Assembly: GCA_934630375.1 (NCBI GenBank)
Contig: CAKTVQ010000028.1
Location: forward strand, 1-16,455
Source of the DNA: an uncultured Collinsella sp.
GTDB lineage: Bacteria > Actinomycetota > Coriobacteriia > Coriobacteriales > Coriobacteriaceae
Length of the DNA stretch: 16,455 bases
Reading direction: 5' to 3'
The notes beneath the pieces are model-generated. The model had not been told where the DNA came from. It saw only the letters and a program-made list of their open reading frames with translations, and did not search any database. The number at the start of each line of letters is the position of its first letter. Within the stretch, counting starts at the first letter, position 1. Below, piece after piece: positions 14,480 to 16,455 of this stretch. The translations under genes and the position numbers were made by a program.

Positions 14480-14800
14480 ATGGAGGCACAGATGAAGCGC
14501 GGCTTCCTCGAGGCCTGCGTGCTCGCGGCCGTCTCGGGCGAGGAATCCTACGGCTATCAGATCGTGAAGGACGTGCCCGCGAGTATGGGGCTCACGGAAT
14601 CCACGCTCTATCCGTTGCTCAAGCGCCTGGAGAAGGCGGGCTGCATCACCGCGCGCTCCGCCGAGCACAACGGGCGGCTGCGGAGGTACTACCGCATCAC
14701 GGACGCCGGGCGCGAGCGTATCGCCGAGTTCCTCGCCGAATGGCCATCCGTGCAGGAGATCTACCGTTACGTGGAGGGGGCGCACCATGACGCGCGATGA
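14480..14800 (+). CDS. PadR family transcriptional regulator
   Basis: A 106-residue winged-helix regulator of the short PadR subfamily, which works as a dimer. The family signature is clear: MKRGFLEACVLAAVSGEESY (residues 5-24), GYQIVKDV, the recognition-helix region LTESTLYPLLKRLEKAG (about 39-55), and the wing with GRLRRYYRITDAGRERI (about 65-81). The ATG at 14480 follows AGGAGGT by seven bases; an upstream in-frame ATG lies in the operator region and is rejected. The stop overlaps the DUF1700 start by 14 bases, so the two are translationally coupled. In other bacteria PadR-DUF1700 pairs respond to envelope stress or antibiotics; the signal here is unknown. Confidence 0.93.
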   Translation: MEAQMKRGFLEACVLAAVSGEESYGYQIVKDVPASMGLTESTLYPLLKRLEKAGCITARSAEHNGRLRRYYRITDAGRERIAEFLAEWPSVQEIYRYVEGAHHDAR

Positions 14801-15419
14801 GTTCTTGAACCGGCTGGGCGAGCTTCTGGCCTGCCTGCCGGCAGATCAGGTAAAGGAAACGCAGGAGTTCTACGCGGAGGCCATCGCCGACCGTATGGAG
14901 GACGGCATGACGGAGGCCGAGGCTGTGGCCGCCATGGGCACGCCCGGTGAGGTCGCCGAGGCAACGCTCGACGAACTGCCCGCCGTGCCGCGCGCGATCG
15001 CGAGGACCAAGCGCAAGAGCACGGCACTTCTATGGGCGCTCGCCATCGTGGGCTCTCCGGTATGGATTCCGCTGCTGCTCGCGTTCGTCGCCGTTGCCGC
15101 TGCAGTCTACATCTGTATTTGGGTTCTTGCGCTCTGCGTGTGGATCGTGGCCGCGGCATTCGGGGGCGCGGGCCTGGTAGGGCTCCTGTTCGCCGTGGAC
15201 GGCATCATTATCGGGCATGTTCCGTACGTTTTGGCCTCGATGGGAATGGGATTCGCTTCCATCGGTGTGGCGCTCCTCACGGGAGCCGGCGCCTGGACGG
15301 CGTCCAAGCAGATCGCGCGCCTCTCTGCCCTTTGGGCGAAGAAAGCCGTTTCGCCCTTCTGGAAAGATCGAGGCAATAAGAGCCGCATGGGCGCCGAAGC
15401 GGCGCCGCTCACGGCATAG
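14787..15419 (+). CDS. DUF1700 family membrane protein
   Basis: This 210-residue protein begins with the soluble helical module typical of DUF1700/HAAS proteins: FLNRLGELLACLPADQVKETQEFYAEAI (about residues 6-33, quoted by its ends FLNRLGELL and EFYAEAI), then EAVAAMGTPGEVA. Membrane segments follow at about 80-110, 112-140 and 145-172. It is thought that such proteins act with PadR regulators and DUF4097 partners at the membrane, but no biochemical role is established. A GGAGGG ribosome site sits inside the end of padR. The next gene begins 14 bases after the stop with its own AAGGAG, so a three-gene operon is clear. Confidence 0.85.
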   Translation: MTRDEFLNRLGELLACLPADQVKETQEFYAEAIADRMEDGMTEAEAVAAMGTPGEVAEATLDELPAVPRAIARTKRKSTALLWALAIVGSPVWIPLLLAFVAVAAAVYICIWVLALCVWIVAAAFGGAGLVGLLFAVDGIIIGHVPYVLASMGMGFASIGVALLTGAGAWTASKQIARLSALWAKKAVSPFWKDRGNKSRMGAEAAPLTA

Positions 15420-15433
15420 GAAGGAGTGCAAAC

Positions 15434-15697
15434 ATGTCCAGCGTAAAAAGGATTTACCTTGCCGTAGCGGGTGGGCTTGTTGCCACGGGGCTCGTCCTGG
15501 CTGCTATCGGATTTGTGGCCTCCGGCTTTAACCTCGCTGTGCTCAACACGCAGATCGACCTGCGCGATGACACCATCATTCTGGGTGGTGTTGAAATAGA
15601 CGACCCGACAGGGCTTCCACTCATCGAGCAGCTTGCCGAGGTCGGCGAGATCCATATTGGATCTGCAACGACTGGTTCGTCTTCTCCTCGCAAATGA
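15434..15697 (+). pseudogene. Truncated N-terminus of a DUF4097-type membrane protein
   Basis: The 87-residue frame starts with MSSVKRIYLAVAGGLVATGL and one membrane segment (about residues 7-30), then a short extracytoplasmic part with VEIDDPTGLPLIEQLAEVG. PadR-DUF1700 operons commonly carry a third gene of 250 or more residues with a DUF4097 beta-repeat domain; here only the anchor and the first 50 residues remain. Translation runs into unrelated GSSSPRK and stops at 15695-15697, exactly where a ParB remnant on the other strand begins. I infer truncation by a mobile element. A genuine small membrane protein is possible, since the ribosome site (AAGGAG) and start are intact. Confidence 0.65.
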
Positions 15698-15864
15698 TCG
15701 AGCTCGTAGCAGCCGTCCCCCCCCCTTCGGGCGCACCACGACGGGCATGAGCACGCCGCGCTCGGAGCCTTTTTGCGAGACCTTCCGTCACGCTCTTCCT
15801 GCGTGGTGAACCGGTCATCGACCGACGAGAGGCTGATGGGAATCTCTCGACTTCGGGCCAATCC
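15690..15864 (-). pseudogene. ParB-like partition protein remnant (conjugative-element type)
   Basis: Three pieces of one ParB-like protein appear in shifting minus-strand frames. The first is an N-terminus from a TTG at about 15861 with REIPISLSSVDDRFTTQEER. The second, one frame over, has VSQKGSERGVLMPVVVRPK. The third, beyond a run of nine G (15717-15725), has DGCYEL. ParB proteins of integrative conjugative elements have a DDLFTTQEERD start and a later GVL.PA.VRPK...GGYEL block, normally with about 35 more residues between; those are missing. So there is an internal deletion plus a frameshift at the G-run, and nothing follows GCYEL that fits. Identification is from recalled family motifs. 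Confidence 0.65.
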
Positions 15865-15950
15865 CGCTCACCGATCTGGTCTTCCTTCGTGATGCGCACA
15901 TAAGCGAGCAGACACCGCGCAGTGCTTCAGCGCGGCCGCACTTCCACGTC
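15865..15950. other. Unassigned mobile-element debris
   Basis: This short stretch between the ParB remnant and the transposase remnant has no recognisable gene. Minus-strand frames are open but match no family I know. Confidence 0.3.
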
Positions 15951-15951
15951 T

Positions 15952-16170
15952 ATGACGGAGGTGCCCGGCGGCGTCTTGGCAATCCCCTTGTTTGCAGGCG
16001 TTAGCGCGTGGGGATCGCCCACTCGGGGGTCGAGGCCGCCGAGGACGGCGGCGAACCTCGCGGTGTCATTCGACATCGCGAGGTTCCCGGACCATGACCA
16101 CCTGGCCTCGTACCGCGGCATAGCCCCAAGGGTGAGGAGCTTCGGCACGTCGATCAGGGCGCCCGCGCAG
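15952..16170 (+). pseudogene. IS110-family transposase remnant (C-terminal domain)
   Basis: The plus-strand frame reads RTAANLAVSFDIARFPDHD, HLASYRGIAPRV and RSFGTSIR (16042-16158). This matches the C-terminal domain of IS110-type transposases, where 'PGVGPRTAA...DIARFPS..HLASYAGLAPR...SGTSIR' contacts DNA. The catalytic DEDD N-terminal domain is absent, and what precedes residue RTAA in this frame does not resemble the family, suggesting a frameshift or junction near 16040. The sequence stops matching after TSIR, so the 3' end is also lost. The exact limits are uncertain; the minus-strand frame over the same bases is judged a shadow. Confidence 0.65.
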
Positions 16171-16180
16171 CGTCGGCCGG

Positions 16181-16204
16181 TCCGCCGTTCGGCAGAACGG
16201 CGGA
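16181..16204 (-). terminator. Hairpin after livF
   Basis: A 10-bp perfect stem (TCCGCCGTTC / GAACGGCGGA, loop GGCA) lies six bases beyond the livF stop. No T-run follows on the minus strand, so termination would be weak or factor-assisted. It is also the boundary between the ABC transporter operon and the mobile-element debris. Confidence 0.5.
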
Positions 16205-16209
16205 AGTCC

Positions 16210-16455
16210 CTAGCCGCCCAGGTAAGCCTTGCGGACGTTGTCGTCGTGCAGGAGCTCTTGGCCGGTGCCGGTCATGGTAATCTTGCCGGTCTCGAGCACG
16301 TAGCCGCGTGTGGCGATGGAAAGAGCCATCTGTGCGTTTTGCTCGACCAGAAGCACCGTGGTGCCGGCCTTATGCAGATCCTCGACAATCTGGAAGATCT
16401 GCTCAATCAGAATCGGCGCCAGGCCCATGGAAGGCTCGTCGAGCATGAGCAGCTT
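16210..16455 (-). CDS. livF: Branched-chain amino acid ABC transporter ATPase (partial)
   Basis: Only the C-terminal 81 residues are in the window; the gene continues off the right edge. The visible part begins KLLMLDEPSMGLAPI, the Walker B and following segment typical of LivF, then TTVLLVEQNAQMALSIATRGYVLETGK, including the switch region (LLVEQN) and the GYVLE strand, and ends DDNVRKAYLGG, the standard LivF tail. LivF pairs with LivG to power uptake of leucine, isoleucine and valine through LivH/LivM. As the last gene of its operon on the minus strand it fits the usual livKHMGF order, whose other members would lie to the right. Confidence 0.92.
   Translation of the reverse strand, partial: KLLMLDEPSMGLAPILIEQIFQIVEDLHKAGTTVLLVEQNAQMALSIATRGYVLETGKITMTGTGQELLHDDNVRKAYLGG

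Noticed and set aside
15621..15899. Minus-strand 92-residue frame
   Set aside because: It overlaps the ParB remnant in a different frame and has no sensible composition; treated as a shadow.
15927..16148. Minus-strand 73-residue frame
   Set aside because: The plus strand over the same bases carries recognisable IS110 transposase sequence, and this frame matches nothing I know.

Overview
The window reads as chromosomal DNA from a high-GC Gram-positive gut bacterium, most likely a Coriobacteriia member close to Collinsella. This is an inference from GC-rich codon use, strong purine-rich ribosome binding sites, the recJ-helicase/rel/metallo-hydrolase gene order and the PadR/DUF1700 locus; no 16S gene lies in the window to settle it. 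Nearly all genes are on the minus strand. The exceptions are a bile-acid-symporter-like transporter and the PadR locus.

Layout. 1-300: no convincing protein gene; on the minus strand it resembles the leader or spacer of an rRNA operon lying off the left edge. 319-1576: the translation operon infC-rpmI-rplT (minus), ending in a strong terminator. infC very probably starts at a rare AUA codon and is preceded by a structured leader with a terminator-like hairpin, together suggesting two layers of feedback control. 1783-2095: tRNA-Leu(CAA) with its terminator, followed by a second partial copy of the tRNA 3' end plus terminator, separated by a hairpin-rich 119 bp. 2134-3567: transglutaminase-like protein. 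3673-3919: duplicated element, one copy forming a very long palindrome, just downstream of class II fructose-bisphosphate aldolase (3920-4786). 4981-11412: recJ-helicase fusion, rel (bifunctional ppGpp synthetase/hydrolase) and a metallo-beta-lactamase-fold hydrolase, in one apparent operon. 11688-12686 (plus): BASS-family transporter. 12717-14195 (minus): cutC coupled to a GalT/HIT-like protein. 14281-14400: REP-like palindromes.

14414-15697 (plus) is an envelope-stress-type locus: a consensus promoter with overlapping operator-like inverted repeats, PadR regulator, DUF1700 membrane protein and a short membrane protein that looks like the cut-off N-terminus of a DUF4097-type partner. It ends abruptly against a scrap yard of mobile DNA (15690-16205): a doubly damaged ParB pseudogene of the type carried by integrative conjugative elements (minus) and the C-terminal part of an IS110-family transposase (plus). 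The window closes with the C-terminal end of livF (minus), the ATPase of a branched-chain amino acid ABC transporter.

The strongest items for a second look are the AUA-initiated infC with its leader, the RecJ-helicase fusion, the partial tRNA-Leu duplication, the long palindrome behind fba, and the mobile-element junction that appears to have truncated the PadR locus. I found no CRISPR array, no complete mobile element, and no clear wholly new multi-gene system.
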